NCBI GenBank assembly: GCA_959026725.1
Contig: CAUFMG010000006.1
Span: 45,415 to 109,414 of the forward strand
Direction of reading: 5' to 3'
Source of the DNA: an uncultured Collinsella sp.
Lineage (GTDB): Bacteria > Actinomycetota > Coriobacteriia > Coriobacteriales > Coriobacteriaceae
DNA length: 64,000 nt
Position numbers and translations under genes: made by a program. Every line of letters begins with the position of its first letter. Positions within the stretch are counted from its first letter, which is position 1. The notes under the pieces were generated by a model. The model did not search any database, had not been told where the DNA came from, and was given only the letters and a program-made list of their open reading frames with translations. This document shows positions 8,086 to 18,017 of this stretch, piece after piece.

Positions 8086-10096
8086 CATGACGCTGTTTAT
8101 CGCATCGCTTGCCGTCTCGTGCATCGGTGCGCTCGCCTCGGTTCTGCTGATCAAGGCCGATAACGCCGCCAAGACCGCCGGCTGCCTTATCGGCGCCGTC
8201 GCCGCGGTGCTTTCGTTTGTGGCTGGTATCCAGGCCGTGCTGGGCGATGTCACGTCGGTCGACACCATCGTGTTTTTCCCGTTTGCCCATTTCCAGCTGC
8301 TGCTCAATCAGCTGTCCGGCCTGTTCGTGGCGCTCATCTCGGTGCTCGCGTTTGCCGGTTCGATCTACGGTCTCAACTACTTTGATGAGTACCCGGGCAA
8401 AAAGGGCCGCGCCGGCTTCTTCTTTAACACCTTCGTGGCTTCCATGATGCTCGTCATCACAGCCGACAACGTGTTTTGGTTCCTGGTCGCCTTTGAGCTT
8501 ATGTCGCTGACCTCGTACTTCCTGGTTGTAATCGAGGAGAACGAGAACTCCATCCATGGCGGTTGGCTCTACTTTGTGATCGCGCACGTGGGCTTTGTGC
8601 TCATCATGGCGAGCTTCCTCACCATGACCAACTTCGCCGGCGGCTCGTTTGCCTTTGCGGATTTCCGTGCCACGCAGTTTAGCCCCGCGGTCGCATCCGT
8701 GTGCTTCGTGCTCGCCTTCTTTGGCTTTGGCGCCAAGGCCGGTATCATCCCGCTGCACGGCTGGCTGCCCAAGGCACATCCCGAGGCGCCGTCCAACGTG
8801 TCGGCCCTCATGTCCGGCGGCATGATCAAGATCGGTATCTTCGGTATCCTCAAGGTTGGTCTCGACCTGCTTTCTGCTTCGGGCGTTCAGGTCTGGTGGG
8901 GCCTTATGGTCATGGTCTTCGGTGCGATCTCGTCGGTCCTCGGCGTGGCCTTCGCCCTGCAGGAGCATGACATCAAGCGCCTGCTGGCCTATCACTCCGT
9001 CGAGAACATCGGCATCATTCTGCTCGGCGTCGGCGCTTCCATGGCCGCCATGGCGCTCAACTCTGTCGGCATCGCCGTCCTGGCCCTGATGGCCGCCCTC
9101 TACCACACGTTTAACCATGCGATGTTTAAGGGCGAGCTGTTCTTGGGCGCCGGTGCGCTGCTGTACTCCACGGGTACGCGCAATATGGAGAAGATGGGCG
9201 GCCTGTTCCGTCGTATGCCGGCAACGGCCATCTGCTTCCTCGTTGGCGCGCTTGCCATCTCGGCCATCCCGCCCTTCAACGGCTTTGTGTCCGAGTGGTT
9301 TACCTACCAGTCGCTGTTTAACGCCGCCATGCAGGGCGACAAGGCCGTCATGATCGTGGCCGTGTTCGCTGCCGTCGCGCTTGCCATTACCGGCGCGCTG
9401 GCTGTCACGTGCTTCGTCAAGGCCTATGGTGTCTCCTTTGCCTCCGCGCCCCGCTCCGAGGCCGCGGCCAATGCCAAGGAGGTTCCCGCCCCCATGGTGT
9501 TTGCGCAGGGGCTGCTTGCGGCCATCTGCGTCGTGCTGGGCATTGGCGCTCCCGTGATCGCGCCCGTGCTGGTCGATGTCGCCGCGTCCGTGCTGCATCC
9601 GTACGGTGGCGTGTTTGCCGCCGAGGGCATGGAGCTCATGAACCAGTACTCCGGCACCGCCACCTCCACGCCCGCGATCGCCATTGCGCTCGTGGTGCTT
9701 GTCGGCCTTGCTTGCGGCTACCGCAAGCTCAAGACCGTCGGTAAGGTGCAGAAGTCCCAGCCGTGGGCATGCGGCTATGCTCCCAACGAGCATATGCCCG
9801 TCGTGGCCACGACCTTTGCCTCCGAGGTGTCCTGGTTTATGCAGCCGCTCTACACGCTGCGCGACCGCTGCACGGCCGTCTGCTGGTCCATCGCGCACTT
9901 CTTCCAGAAGCTCACCGGTGTGGCCGAGGCTGTGGAGCCCGTACCCGACAAGGTTCTCGTCGATGCCCCGCATAAGGGTGTCGAGAAGCTCGCCGACCTC
10001 GCGACTAAGCTCGAGGGCGGCAACTACAGCATCTATATCTGCTATATCGTCGCGGCACTCGTGGTGTTCCTCGTGCTCGCCGTGCAAATGGGTTAA
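8078..10096 (+). CDS. hyfB: Hydrogenase-4 component B, NuoL-like membrane subunit
   Basis: A 672-residue integral membrane protein of the Mrp/NuoL antiporter-like family, the same size as E. coli HyfB (672). It has many hydrophobic helices and conserved proton-channel features, including a lysine/histidine-rich stretch around FGAKAGIIPLHGWLPKAHPE and a later HTFNHAMFKG segment. In complex I and group 4 hydrogenases such subunits move ions across the membrane, coupling hydrogen production to energy conservation. It is translationally coupled to hyfA and followed by hyfC after 12 nt. Confidence 0.92.
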   Translation: MDSMTLFIASLAVSCIGALASVLLIKADNAAKTAGCLIGAVAAVLSFVAGIQAVLGDVTSVDTIVFFPFAHFQLLLNQLSGLFVALISVLAFAGSIYGLNYFDEYPGKKGRAGFFFNTFVASMMLVITADNVFWFLVAFELMSLTSYFLVVIEENENSIHGGWLYFVIAHVGFVLIMASFLTMTNFAGGSFAFADFRATQFSPAVASVCFVLAFFGFGAKAGIIPLHGWLPKAHPEAPSNVSALMSGGMIKIGIFGILKVGLDLLSASGVQVWWGLMVMVFGAISSVLGVAFALQEHDIKRLLAYHSVENIGIILLGVGASMAAMALNSVGIAVLALMAALYHTFNHAMFKGELFLGAGALLYSTGTRNMEKMGGLFRRMPATAICFLVGALAISAIPPFNGFVSEWFTYQSLFNAAMQGDKAVMIVAVFAAVALAITGALAVTCFVKAYGVSFASAPRSEAAANAKEVPAPMVFAQGLLAAICVVLGIGAPVIAPVLVDVAASVLHPYGGVFAAEGMELMNQYSGTATSTPAIAIALVVLVGLACGYRKLKTVGKVQKSQPWACGYAPNEHMPVVATTFASEVSWFMQPLYTLRDRCTAVCWSIAHFFQKLTGVAEAVEPVPDKVLVDAPHKGVEKLADLATKLEGGNYSIYICYIVAALVVFLVLAVQMG

Positions 10097-10108
10097 GGAG
10101 GGGAGAGC

Positions 10109-11035
10109 ATGAACAACATCGTACTTGCCGTTCTGCAGGGCGTGGTCGTCATGGCCGTCGCGCCGTTCTTCTCCGGTCTCGGCCGCGTGATCCGCGCCAA
10201 GATGCACAACCGTCGCGGCCCCAGCATCATGCAGGACTACCGCGACCTGGCCAAGCTCTTTGCGCGCCCCGAGTCCCAGAGCGAGGACGCGAGCTTTGCG
10301 CTGCGCATTATGCCTCCGCTGTTCTTCGCCGTCGCCTTTATGCTCGCGATGGGCCTGCCGCTCTTTACGGCACAAAGCCCCATCCCGGTCTTTGGTGACG
10401 CCATCACCATCATGTACAGCCTGGCGCTCGCGCGCTTCTTCTTCGCCCTCTGCGGTGTGGATTCGTCCAACGCCTACGCCGGTATCGGCGGCGTTCGCGA
10501 GCTGCTTATGAGCGTGCTCATCGAGCCGTCCATGCTGCTGGCGCTGTTTGCCGCCGCCCTGGTGTGTGGCTCCACCGACATCGCCACTATGGGTCAGCAC
10601 ATCATGACGGGCGCCGTCGACGCGCCGGTCGCCGTGATCCTCGCCGGCATCGCCTTTGCAATCGCCTGCTACATGGAACTCGGCAAGCTGCCGTTTGATC
10701 AGGCCGAGGCCGAGCAGGAGCTTCAGGAAGGTCCGCTCGCCGAGCTTTCCGGCCCGTCGCTCGCCATGGCCAAGCTCGCCATGTCCATGAAGCAGGTCCT
10801 GGTCGTTGCTTGGTTCTGCGCGATCTTTGTCCCCTGGGGTGAGCCCGCGACCGTGGGTGCCGCCGCCGTTTTGGGCGCGGTTATCTTCCTGGTGAAGTGC
10901 CTGATCGACTTTGTCGTGTGCGGCGTAATCGAGAACTCCTGCTCGCGCTCGCGTTTTAAGGTGCTTGGCAATCAGACTTGGGCCGTTGTGGGCATCGCCG
11001 TTCTGGCGTTTGTTTTCGTGGTCGTTGGCGTGTAG
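10109..11035 (+). CDS. hyfC: Hydrogenase-4 component C, NuoH-like membrane anchor
   Basis: A 308-residue membrane protein of the NuoH/HycD family, which anchors the hydrogenase arm to the membrane modules. The segment GLGRVIRAKMHNRRGPSIMQDYRDLAKLF-like region near residues 22-50 is the cytosolic loop conserved in NuoH/HyfC, and ELGKLPFDQAEAEQEL (about residues 191-206) is the conserved acidic loop facing the NuoB-like small subunit. Preceded by GGAGGGGAG. Confidence 0.9.
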   Translation: MNNIVLAVLQGVVVMAVAPFFSGLGRVIRAKMHNRRGPSIMQDYRDLAKLFARPESQSEDASFALRIMPPLFFAVAFMLAMGLPLFTAQSPIPVFGDAITIMYSLALARFFFALCGVDSSNAYAGIGGVRELLMSVLIEPSMLLALFAAALVCGSTDIATMGQHIMTGAVDAPVAVILAGIAFAIACYMELGKLPFDQAEAEQELQEGPLAELSGPSLAMAKLAMSMKQVLVVAWFCAIFVPWGEPATVGAAAVLGAVIFLVKCLIDFVVCGVIENSCSRSRFKVLGNQTWAVVGIAVLAFVFVVVGV

Positions 11036-11050
11036 GAGAAGGGAGAAACA

Positions 11051-12508
11051 ATGTCATTTGCAGTCAGTCTGTCCCTTCTCGGCTTGGTCGCTATCGCGGC
11101 CCCGATGGTGGCCTCGGTGCTTGTCGCCCTGTTCCCCCGTCCGTACGCCAAGTGGTTCAGCGTTTTGGGTGCCGCCGTCTCGACGGTCTGCACCATCGCC
11201 CTCGCCGCGAATTTCGCTGGCGCCGGCATGCCCGACACGCAGGTCCCCCTGATCTCGTTTGGGCGGACCCTCGTCATGGGATTCACCTTCGATCGCATGA
11301 GCACGCTGCTCGCGCCCGCCTTTGTGGGTATCGGCCTGCTTGTCGTGATCTATTCGATCCCCTATATGAGCGAGAATAACCGTGAGCATCCCGATGCACC
11401 GCGTCGTCGCTTCTACGCGTACCTCGCGACCTTCATCGGCGCCATGGCCGGCCTCGTGTACAGCTCGACCCTTTTGGGCCAGCTTGTGTTCTTTGAGATC
11501 ACGGGTGCTTGCTCTTGGGGCCTCATTAGCTACTACATGTCGCCTACGGCCAAAAAGGCCGGCATGAAGGCCCTGATCATTACGCATATCGGTGCGCTTG
11601 GCCTGTATCTGGGCGCCGCCATCGTGTTTGCCCACACCGGCACCTTCGCCATTACCGCGATTGCCGGCCTCGACGCCAAGCTCAAGGCTATCGTCCTTTT
11701 ACTCGTGCTGTTTGCGGCCTGGGCCAAGTCCGCACAGGTTCCCATGTACATGTGGCTGCCTTCGGCCATGGAGGCGCCGACGCCTATTTCGGCCTACCTG
11801 CATGGCGCCTCGATGGTCAAGGTCGGCGTGTGCGTGTTCGCGCGTGCACTCGTCTCTGCCGGCGAGATTCCCGAGATCGTGGGCTGGGTCGCCATTATCG
11901 ACGCCATGGTCACCATGCTCTTTGGTTTCCTTATGTACCTGCCGCAAAAGGACATGAAGCGCCTGCTGGCCTTCTCCACGATCGCCCAGCTCTCCTATGT
12001 GTTCTTTGGTCTGGGCCTTTCGGTCTTTGGCAGCCAGCTCGCCTTCGATGGCGCCGTCTGCCACATCTTTAACCACGCCTTCGCCAAGACGCTTTTCTTC
12101 CTGATCGCCGGTTCGTTCTCCTTTACGCTCGGTACGCGTATGCTGCCCAAGCTTCGCGGCATCGTAAAGAAGTACCCGATCTCGGGCGTGGGCTTTGGTG
12201 TCGCCGCGCTCGCCATTGCCGGCGTGCCGCCCATGAACACGTTCTTCTCGAAGTTCCAGATCATCGCCGGCGGCTTTTCTGTGGGTGCCGGCAACGTGGC
12301 GATCCTGGTGCTCGTGTGCATCATGGTCGCCGAGACCGTCGCCACCTTTGCCTGGTTCCTCAAGTGGATGGGCTATTGCCTGCCCGGCGAGCCGAGCGAA
12401 GAGGTCGCTGCGGGAGCCCCGCTTCCCCGCGCGATGGCGTTCGTGTTCATCGTGCTCATCATCATGGTCATCGTCAGCGGCCCGCTTTCGGCCAGCTGGA
12501 TCGGTTAG
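11051..12508 (+). CDS. hyfD: Hydrogenase-4 component D, antiporter-like subunit
   Basis: A 485-residue antiporter-like membrane protein, near the 479 residues of E. coli HyfD. It has the channel signature AKSAQVPMYMWLPSAMEAPTP and a later CHIFNHAFAKT helix. HyfD is one of the extra membrane subunits that distinguish Hyf (FHL-2) from Hyc (FHL-1), so its presence argues for a larger proton- or sodium-pumping membrane arm. The gene starts 15 nt after hyfC with a GAGAAGGGAG ribosome-binding site. Confidence 0.9.
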   Translation: MSFAVSLSLLGLVAIAAPMVASVLVALFPRPYAKWFSVLGAAVSTVCTIALAANFAGAGMPDTQVPLISFGRTLVMGFTFDRMSTLLAPAFVGIGLLVVIYSIPYMSENNREHPDAPRRRFYAYLATFIGAMAGLVYSSTLLGQLVFFEITGACSWGLISYYMSPTAKKAGMKALIITHIGALGLYLGAAIVFAHTGTFAITAIAGLDAKLKAIVLLLVLFAAWAKSAQVPMYMWLPSAMEAPTPISAYLHGASMVKVGVCVFARALVSAGEIPEIVGWVAIIDAMVTMLFGFLMYLPQKDMKRLLAFSTIAQLSYVFFGLGLSVFGSQLAFDGAVCHIFNHAFAKTLFFLIAGSFSFTLGTRMLPKLRGIVKKYPISGVGFGVAALAIAGVPPMNTFFSKFQIIAGGFSVGAGNVAILVLVCIMVAETVATFAWFLKWMGYCLPGEPSEEVAAGAPLPRAMAFVFIVLIIMVIVSGPLSASWIG

Positions 12509-12521
12509 GAGGTAGAACGAC

Positions 12522-13175
12522 ATGGGTTATTCGATCGTCAACATCCTTGGCGGCCTTCTGATCGTCACGTCCACCATGGTGGTCGTCTCCAAGAACATCA
12601 AGCACGCCATTCGCTGGTATGCGGTGCAGTCGCTGGTGCTCGTGGGACTGCTCGCTACGCTCGGTGCTACTACCGGTGCGCAGGAGCTGCTTATGTGGGC
12701 CGGATCTGCCTTTATCACTAAGGTCGTCCTGGTCCCTTACATCCTCAACCGCGCATACAAGAAGATGGGCGAGCCGAGCGACGCATCGCTCAAGGCCGGC
12801 CTTAAGCCCGCGTGGGCCATCTGCATCATCGCCGTCGAGGTCGCGATCTGCTTTGCCGTTGTGACGCAGATCAGCCTGCCCACGGCCGAGGTCGCAACGC
12901 CTGCGCTCGCTATTAGCTTCGCTCACTTCTTCGTGGGCCTCACCTGCATCATCTCGCAGCGCAACATCATGAAGCAGATCTTTGGATACTGCCTTATGGA
13001 AAACGGCAGCCACGTGACGCTCGCGCTTTTGGCCCCCACCGCTCCCGAGATCATCGAGATCGGTATCGCCACCGACGCCATCTTTGCCGTCATCATCATG
13101 TCCATCGTCGTGCGTCGCATTTGGGACGACTCCCACTCGCTCGATGCGCGCGACCTGTCCGAGCTGAGGGGGTAG
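12522..13175 (+). CDS. hyfE: Hydrogenase-4 component E, small membrane subunit
   Basis: A 217-residue protein with about six or seven hydrophobic segments, almost the same size as E. coli HyfE (216). The N-terminal part resembles NuoK/MrpC-type subunits of complex I. It completes the Hyf-specific set HyfD-HyfE-HyfF. Only 3 nt separate its stop from the start of hyfF. Confidence 0.88.
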   Translation: MGYSIVNILGGLLIVTSTMVVVSKNIKHAIRWYAVQSLVLVGLLATLGATTGAQELLMWAGSAFITKVVLVPYILNRAYKKMGEPSDASLKAGLKPAWAICIIAVEVAICFAVVTQISLPTAEVATPALAISFAHFFVGLTCIISQRNIMKQIFGYCLMENGSHVTLALLAPTAPEIIEIGIATDAIFAVIIMSIVVRRIWDDSHSLDARDLSELRG

Positions 13176-13178
13176 TCC

Positions 13179-14738
13179 ATGGAAACGTTGATTCTCGCCC
13201 TGCTCGCGACTCCTTTGGTGTTCTCGCTGGTCATGGCGTTTTTGCCCAAGAACACGTCCTATAACGTGTTTGCCGGTCTCAACCTGGTCTCCGTCGCAGC
13301 CGTCCTGGTGCTGTCGATTATGACGGCCGGCGACGTCCTTATGAGCGGCGAAACCGCGAGCGCTCTTGGCCTGTGGTTCCACCTCGATTCGCTGGGCGCC
13401 ATCTTTGTGCTGCTCATCGGCTTTATCGGTTTTCTTACGGGGCTGTTCTCGCTGCCCTATGTAAAGGCCGATATCGAGGAGGGCTCCATGCCCGCCGAGC
13501 GCGCCAAGCAGTATTTTGCGCTGTTTAGCCTGTTTGTGTTCACCATGCTGCTCGCGTGCCTGTCCAACAACATGATCCTCACGTGGGCCGCCGTGGAGGC
13601 AACCACGCTTTCCACTGTGTTCCTGGTGGGTATCTACAAGAACAAGACGGCCCTCGAGGCTTCTTGGAAGTATGCGATGGTCTGTACCGCCGGCGTGGCA
13701 TTTGGCCTGTTCGGTACGCTGCTGATCTACGCCAACGCCGCCGACGTGATTCCCAACGCCCACGAGGCCGCATTCTTGTCGTGCGTGCTGCCGTATGCCG
13801 ACCAGTTCGACCCGACGCTCATGCGCCTCGCCTTTGCGTTTATCGTGATCGGCTTTGGCACCAAGGCTGGCCTGTTCCCCATGCACACTTGGCTGCCCGA
13901 TGCCCACTCTCAGGCTCCGAGTCCTGTCTCGGCCCTGCTCTCGGGTGTTCTGCTTAAGTGTGCCATGCTTGTGATCATGCGCTTCTACGGCTTTACCATC
14001 CAGGCCGTGGGTGCCGAGTATCCGCAACTTCTGCTGTTGATCGTCGGCACGCTGTCCATTTTGGTGGCGGCACTCTCGATGTTTCGCCAGGACGACCTCA
14101 AGCGCCGCTTTGCGTACTCGTCTGTGGAGAACGTGGGCGTTATCGCCCTGTGCCTGGGTATCGGTGGCCCGCTGGGTATCGCCGCGGCCCTGCTGCACTG
14201 CGTGTTCCACGGCTTTACCAAGACGCTTGCCTTCTGCGTGTCCGGCAACATCCAGCACGCCTTTGGCACGCGTAGCCTGGCTAAGATTCAGGGCGTCGTC
14301 GAGGTTGCTCCCGCAACCGCCGCGCTCGCCGTCCTGGCGCTGCTCGGTCTTGGTGCCTTCCCGCCCTTTGGCATGTTTATCTCCGAGTTCCTGACGTTTG
14401 TCGCCGGCGTTACCGCCGGTCCCATGTGGCTGGTTGTCGTGGTCGCCCTCGGTCTTACCGTGGCCATCTCCGCGCTCACCCGCATCGCACTCAAGTCGGT
14501 ATTCGGCCATGCGCCCCAGGGCATGGGAAAGCATGAGGCCCCGGCGCTCATGCTTATCCCCGAAATCATCCTGGCTGTCATGATCTTGTGGTTTGGCATC
14601 GCCACCCCGCTGCCTCTCGTGCACGGTGTGGAGACCGCGACCGGCATCGTGCTCGAGCAGAGCACCGAGGAACTTCACGCGACGCCGATGTACCGCGCTG
14701 TGTTCGGTACCGAGACCGCTCAGAGCGAGGTGGAGTAA
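13179..14738 (+). CDS. hyfF: Hydrogenase-4 component F, antiporter-like subunit
   Basis: A 519-residue antiporter-like membrane protein (E. coli HyfF 526). The GTKAGLFPMHTWLPDAHSQAPSPVSAL-type helix and a HCVFHGFTKTLAF segment carry the conserved lysine and histidines of the proton channel. With hyfB and hyfD it is the third pump-like subunit of the complex. It is followed by hyfG after 3 nt. Confidence 0.9.
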   Translation: METLILALLATPLVFSLVMAFLPKNTSYNVFAGLNLVSVAAVLVLSIMTAGDVLMSGETASALGLWFHLDSLGAIFVLLIGFIGFLTGLFSLPYVKADIEEGSMPAERAKQYFALFSLFVFTMLLACLSNNMILTWAAVEATTLSTVFLVGIYKNKTALEASWKYAMVCTAGVAFGLFGTLLIYANAADVIPNAHEAAFLSCVLPYADQFDPTLMRLAFAFIVIGFGTKAGLFPMHTWLPDAHSQAPSPVSALLSGVLLKCAMLVIMRFYGFTIQAVGAEYPQLLLLIVGTLSILVAALSMFRQDDLKRRFAYSSVENVGVIALCLGIGGPLGIAAALLHCVFHGFTKTLAFCVSGNIQHAFGTRSLAKIQGVVEVAPATAALAVLALLGLGAFPPFGMFISEFLTFVAGVTAGPMWLVVVVALGLTVAISALTRIALKSVFGHAPQGMGKHEAPALMLIPEIILAVMILWFGIATPLPLVHGVETATGIVLEQSTEELHATPMYRAVFGTETAQSEVE

Positions 14739-14741
14739 CGA

Positions 14742-16514
14742 ATGATTGAAACTGAGAACAAGGTGTATGCCCGTCGCTGCGAGAGCCATGTCGAGGCCCT
14801 GCGCCGCGCCGTTCCGGGCTGCATCGAGAAGGTTGAGTGGCAGTGCGAGGACCAGCTGACGATTACCGTCAAGCAGGACAAGCTGCCCGAGGCCGTCCAC
14901 TACCTGTACTACGAGCGCTACGGCTGGATTCCCGTGATCATCGGCAACGATGAGCGCAGCCTGTGCGGCCGTTACGCCGTGTACTACGTCATCTCCATGG
15001 AGGGGGAGGACCCCGGCTGGGTGACCGTGCGCACCGAGGTCGATCCCGCCAAGATGACGTTCCCGTCCGTGACGCCGTTCGTCCCCGCCTGCGTGTGGGG
15101 CGAGCGCGAGCTGCGCGATATGTTCGGCCTGATCCCCGAGGGCCTGCCCGATCGCCGTCGCCTGGTGCTGCCCGACGATTGGCCCAGCGGCCTGTACCCG
15201 CTGCGCAAGGACTCCATGGACTACCGCTTCCGTCCCGCTCCCGCGAGCGACATGGAAAACTACGAGTTCTTGGCCGACACCAAGGGCAAGGAGACCACGC
15301 TCGTCCCCATGGGCCCGCTGCACATTACCTCCGACGAACCTGGCCACTTCCGCCTGTTCGTTGAGGGCGAGACGATCGTCGACGCCGACTACCGTCTGTT
15401 CTACGTGCACCGCGGCATGGAGAAGGTCGCCGAGACGCGCCTGAACTATGACGCCGTGACGTTCCTCGCCGACCGTATCTGCGGCATCTGCGGCTGCGCT
15501 CACTCTGTGGCCTATGCGGAGGCCGTCGAGCGCGCCCAGGGCATTCATGTCCCGCCGCGCGCCCAGTACATCCGCGCCATCATGCTCGAGGTCGAGCGTC
15601 TGCACTCGCACCTGCTCAATATTGGCCTCGCATCGCACTACACGGGCTTCGACTCCGGCTTCCAGCAGTTCTTCCGCGTCCGTGAGAAGTCCATGGACCT
15701 GGCCGAGAAGCTCTCCGGTCACCGCAAGACCTACGGCCTCAACGTGATCGGCGGCGTGCGTCGCGACATTTTGGCCGAGCAGAAGCTCTCCACGCTCACG
15801 ACCATCCACCAGCTGCGCTCCGAGGTTCAGGAGCTCGTCGACGTCTTGCTCTCCACGCCCAACTTTATTGAGCGTACGAGCGGTATCGGCATTCTGGACC
15901 GCAAGATCGCACGCGACTTCTCGCCGGTCGGCCCGCTCATGCGTGGCTCGGGCTATGCCCGCGACGTGCGCTTTGACCATCCCTTCGACGGCTACGCCGA
16001 TCCGGATGTTCAGAAGATGCATGCTGCCACGGCAGACACCTGCGATGCCTTCGGCCGCACCGCCGTCCGCATCCAGGAGGTCTACGATTCGATCGACATG
16101 ATCGAGACCATGCTCGAGAACTGCCCGTCGGGTCCCATCCTTACCACGGATTGGGAGTACACCCCGCACAAGTACGCCATCGGCGCCACCGAGGCTCCGC
16201 GCGGCGAGGACGTGCACTGGGCCATGCTCGGCAACAACCAGAAGTGCTACCGCTGGCGTGCCAAGGCGGCCACGTACAGCAACTGGCCGGTCCTGCGCTA
16301 CATGTTCCGCGGCAACACCGTGGGCGACGCGGCGCTGATCGTCGGCTCGCTCGACCCGTGCTACTCCTGCACCGACCGCGTGACGGTGACCGATGTCGCC
16401 GCCAAGCGCGACCACGTGCTCGACAAGGAGCAGTTCGAGAACGTCTGGCGCGACAAGTCGCCGCTTGCGGGCGAGGGCACCATGGCCGCTCCGCTCGATG
16501 AGGAGGCGCTCTAA
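14742..16514 (+). CDS. hyfG: [NiFe]-hydrogenase large subunit, NuoC-NuoD fusion
   Basis: A 590-residue fusion. About residues 1-170 are NuoC-like, and the rest is the group 4 [NiFe]-hydrogenase catalytic subunit that reduces protons to hydrogen. NiFe ligands are Cys247 and Cys250 (CGICGCAH) and Cys540 and Cys543 (DPCYSC). After CTDR, a 44-residue tail (547-590) follows; E. coli HycE is cut after the equivalent arginine, so this tail is probably removed by the HycI protease encoded downstream once nickel is inserted. It overlaps nothing and is tightly packed between hyfF and hyfH. Confidence 0.95.
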   Translation: MIETENKVYARRCESHVEALRRAVPGCIEKVEWQCEDQLTITVKQDKLPEAVHYLYYERYGWIPVIIGNDERSLCGRYAVYYVISMEGEDPGWVTVRTEVDPAKMTFPSVTPFVPACVWGERELRDMFGLIPEGLPDRRRLVLPDDWPSGLYPLRKDSMDYRFRPAPASDMENYEFLADTKGKETTLVPMGPLHITSDEPGHFRLFVEGETIVDADYRLFYVHRGMEKVAETRLNYDAVTFLADRICGICGCAHSVAYAEAVERAQGIHVPPRAQYIRAIMLEVERLHSHLLNIGLASHYTGFDSGFQQFFRVREKSMDLAEKLSGHRKTYGLNVIGGVRRDILAEQKLSTLTTIHQLRSEVQELVDVLLSTPNFIERTSGIGILDRKIARDFSPVGPLMRGSGYARDVRFDHPFDGYADPDVQKMHAATADTCDAFGRTAVRIQEVYDSIDMIETMLENCPSGPILTTDWEYTPHKYAIGATEAPRGEDVHWAMLGNNQKCYRWRAKAATYSNWPVLRYMFRGNTVGDAALIVGSLDPCYSCTDRVTVTDVAAKRDHVLDKEQFENVWRDKSPLAGEGTMAAPLDEEAL

Positions 16515-16515
16515 T

Positions 16516-17232
16516 ATGCTGAAGCTTTGGAAGGTTAACGCCAAGGCCGGCGACGCGACGGTCAAGTACCCGTTTGCGCCGTTCCCCACCAACAAGGACA
16601 TGCGCGGCAAGCCCGAGCACAATGCCGAGCTTTGCATCGCCTGCGGTGCCTGCGGCGTGGCGTGCCCGGCCGATGCCATTCGCATGGACACCGACCTTGC
16701 GGCCGATACCATCACCTGGTCGATCGACTACGGCCGCTGTATCTTCTGCGGCCGCTGCGAGGAAGCCTGCCCCATGGAGGCCATCAAGCTCACCGAGGAG
16801 TTTGAGCTGGCCGTCATGAGCAAGGACGACCTCACCAGCAAGAGCGTCTATACGCTCGAGCACTGCTCGCGCTGCGGCAAGCCGTTTGCCCCGCACAAGG
16901 AGATCGACTACGCCAAGCGCCTGCTGCAAAAGGCCGGCGGCATGGAGGCCGAGCAGGCCGCCCGTACCGTCGGTATGTGCCAGGAGTGCAAGCGCGAGCT
17001 CGACGCCCTGCGCGCCGCCTCGGCCGTAAAGACCGGCAACGCGCACGGCATGGCTGCCAACGAGACGCTTGCGTCCGGCGAGCCCCAGGGCCCCGGCATG
17101 GAGTATCTGGGCGGCCACGGCGTGAACCCGGAGTATATCGACCGCGAGCTCAACCCCGATGCGCCCGAGATTCCCGCCGGTCCGGCGCCGGTCGAGGGCA
17201 TCATCATGGATTTTGAAACGAAGGAGGAGTAA
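16516..17232 (+). CDS. hyfH: Hydrogenase-4 component H, NuoI-like ferredoxin with extended tail
   Basis: A 238-residue protein. Residues 40-50 (CIACGACGVAC) and 75-85 (CIFCGRCEEAC) bind two [4Fe-4S] clusters as in NuoI, HyfH and HycF. The E. coli proteins are about 180 residues; here a longer tail carries two further CxxC pairs (Cys117/Cys120 and Cys155/Cys158) that could bind zinc or an extra cluster. It should bridge electrons from HyfA to the small subunit. ATG 16516 sits just after the hyfG stop with AGGAGG upstream. Confidence 0.88.
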   Translation: MLKLWKVNAKAGDATVKYPFAPFPTNKDMRGKPEHNAELCIACGACGVACPADAIRMDTDLAADTITWSIDYGRCIFCGRCEEACPMEAIKLTEEFELAVMSKDDLTSKSVYTLEHCSRCGKPFAPHKEIDYAKRLLQKAGGMEAEQAARTVGMCQECKRELDALRAASAVKTGNAHGMAANETLASGEPQGPGMEYLGGHGVNPEYIDRELNPDAPEIPAGPAPVEGIIMDFETKEE

Positions 17233-17234
17233 CC

Positions 17235-18017
17235 ATGGCCGAACCCACGCTTTTGCCCGAGCGGCTCCAGTACCGCCCGACCAAGATCGAGCTCGGCGAG
17301 AGCATCGAGAAGGCCAAGGCGACCCTTCTTAAGAAGATCAAGCGCTCGGTGTATGTCTACCGCGTTGACTGCGGCGGCTGCAACGGCTGCGAGATCGAGA
17401 TCTTCGGTTCCATCACGCCCGTCTTTGACGTCGAGCGCTTTGGCATCAAGGTCGTGCCCTCGCCTCGTCATGCCGACGTGCTGTTGTACACCGGCGCCGT
17501 GACGCGTGCCATGCGCATGCCGGCCCTGCGCGCCTTTGAGGCCGCACCCGATCCCAAGATCGTGGTGTCCTATGGCGCGTGCGGCTGCACCGGTGGCATC
17601 TTCTACGACAACTACTGCGTCTGGGGCGGCACGGACAAGATTCTGCCGGTCGATGTCTACATCCCCGGCTGCCCGCCCAGCCCCGCGCAGACCGTCTACG
17701 GCTTTGCCATGGCGCTCGGTCTGCTGGACCAAAAGCTCCATGCCGAGACCACGGTGGAGGCCGCCGGCGAGCAGGCCGATATCCTGCACCCCGGCGTGCC
17801 GTACAAGCTGCGTGTGGCCATCGAGCGTGAGGCTCGCGCCATGAGCGGCTACCGCTACGGCCGTGACCTGGCCAACGAGTTTATGGATACGCTCGAGGGC
17901 GCGCCCAAGGGCGATATCCGCGGCGCCATGGCGCTGCTCATCGATAAGCAGGACGATCCGCGCCGCGTCGAGGTGTACTCGGCGCTGCAGGATCTGGTGC
18001 TGGCCGGAGGTCGCTAG
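17235..18017 (+). CDS. hyfI: Hydrogenase small subunit, NuoB-like
   Basis: A 260-residue [4Fe-4S] subunit (E. coli HyfI 252). The proximal-cluster cysteines lie in CGGCNGC (46-52), GACGCTGG (about 116-119) and PGCPP (about 149), as in the NuoB/HycG family. It forms the electron relay to the NiFe site of HyfG. The start is 2 nt after the hyfH stop, and hycH begins right after its stop. Confidence 0.92.
   Translation: MAEPTLLPERLQYRPTKIELGESIEKAKATLLKKIKRSVYVYRVDCGGCNGCEIEIFGSITPVFDVERFGIKVVPSPRHADVLLYTGAVTRAMRMPALRAFEAAPDPKIVVSYGACGCTGGIFYDNYCVWGGTDKILPVDVYIPGCPPSPAQTVYGFAMALGLLDQKLHAETTVEAAGEQADILHPGVPYKLRVAIEREARAMSGYRYGRDLANEFMDTLEGAPKGDIRGAMALLIDKQDDPRRVEVYSALQDLVLAGGR

Noticed and set aside
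8027..16715. Very long open frames on the minus strand across the hyf genes (857 and 1413 residues)
   Set aside because: They are shadows of GC-rich coding on the + strand: low-complexity Arg/Gly/His-rich translations without family resemblance or ribosome-binding sites.
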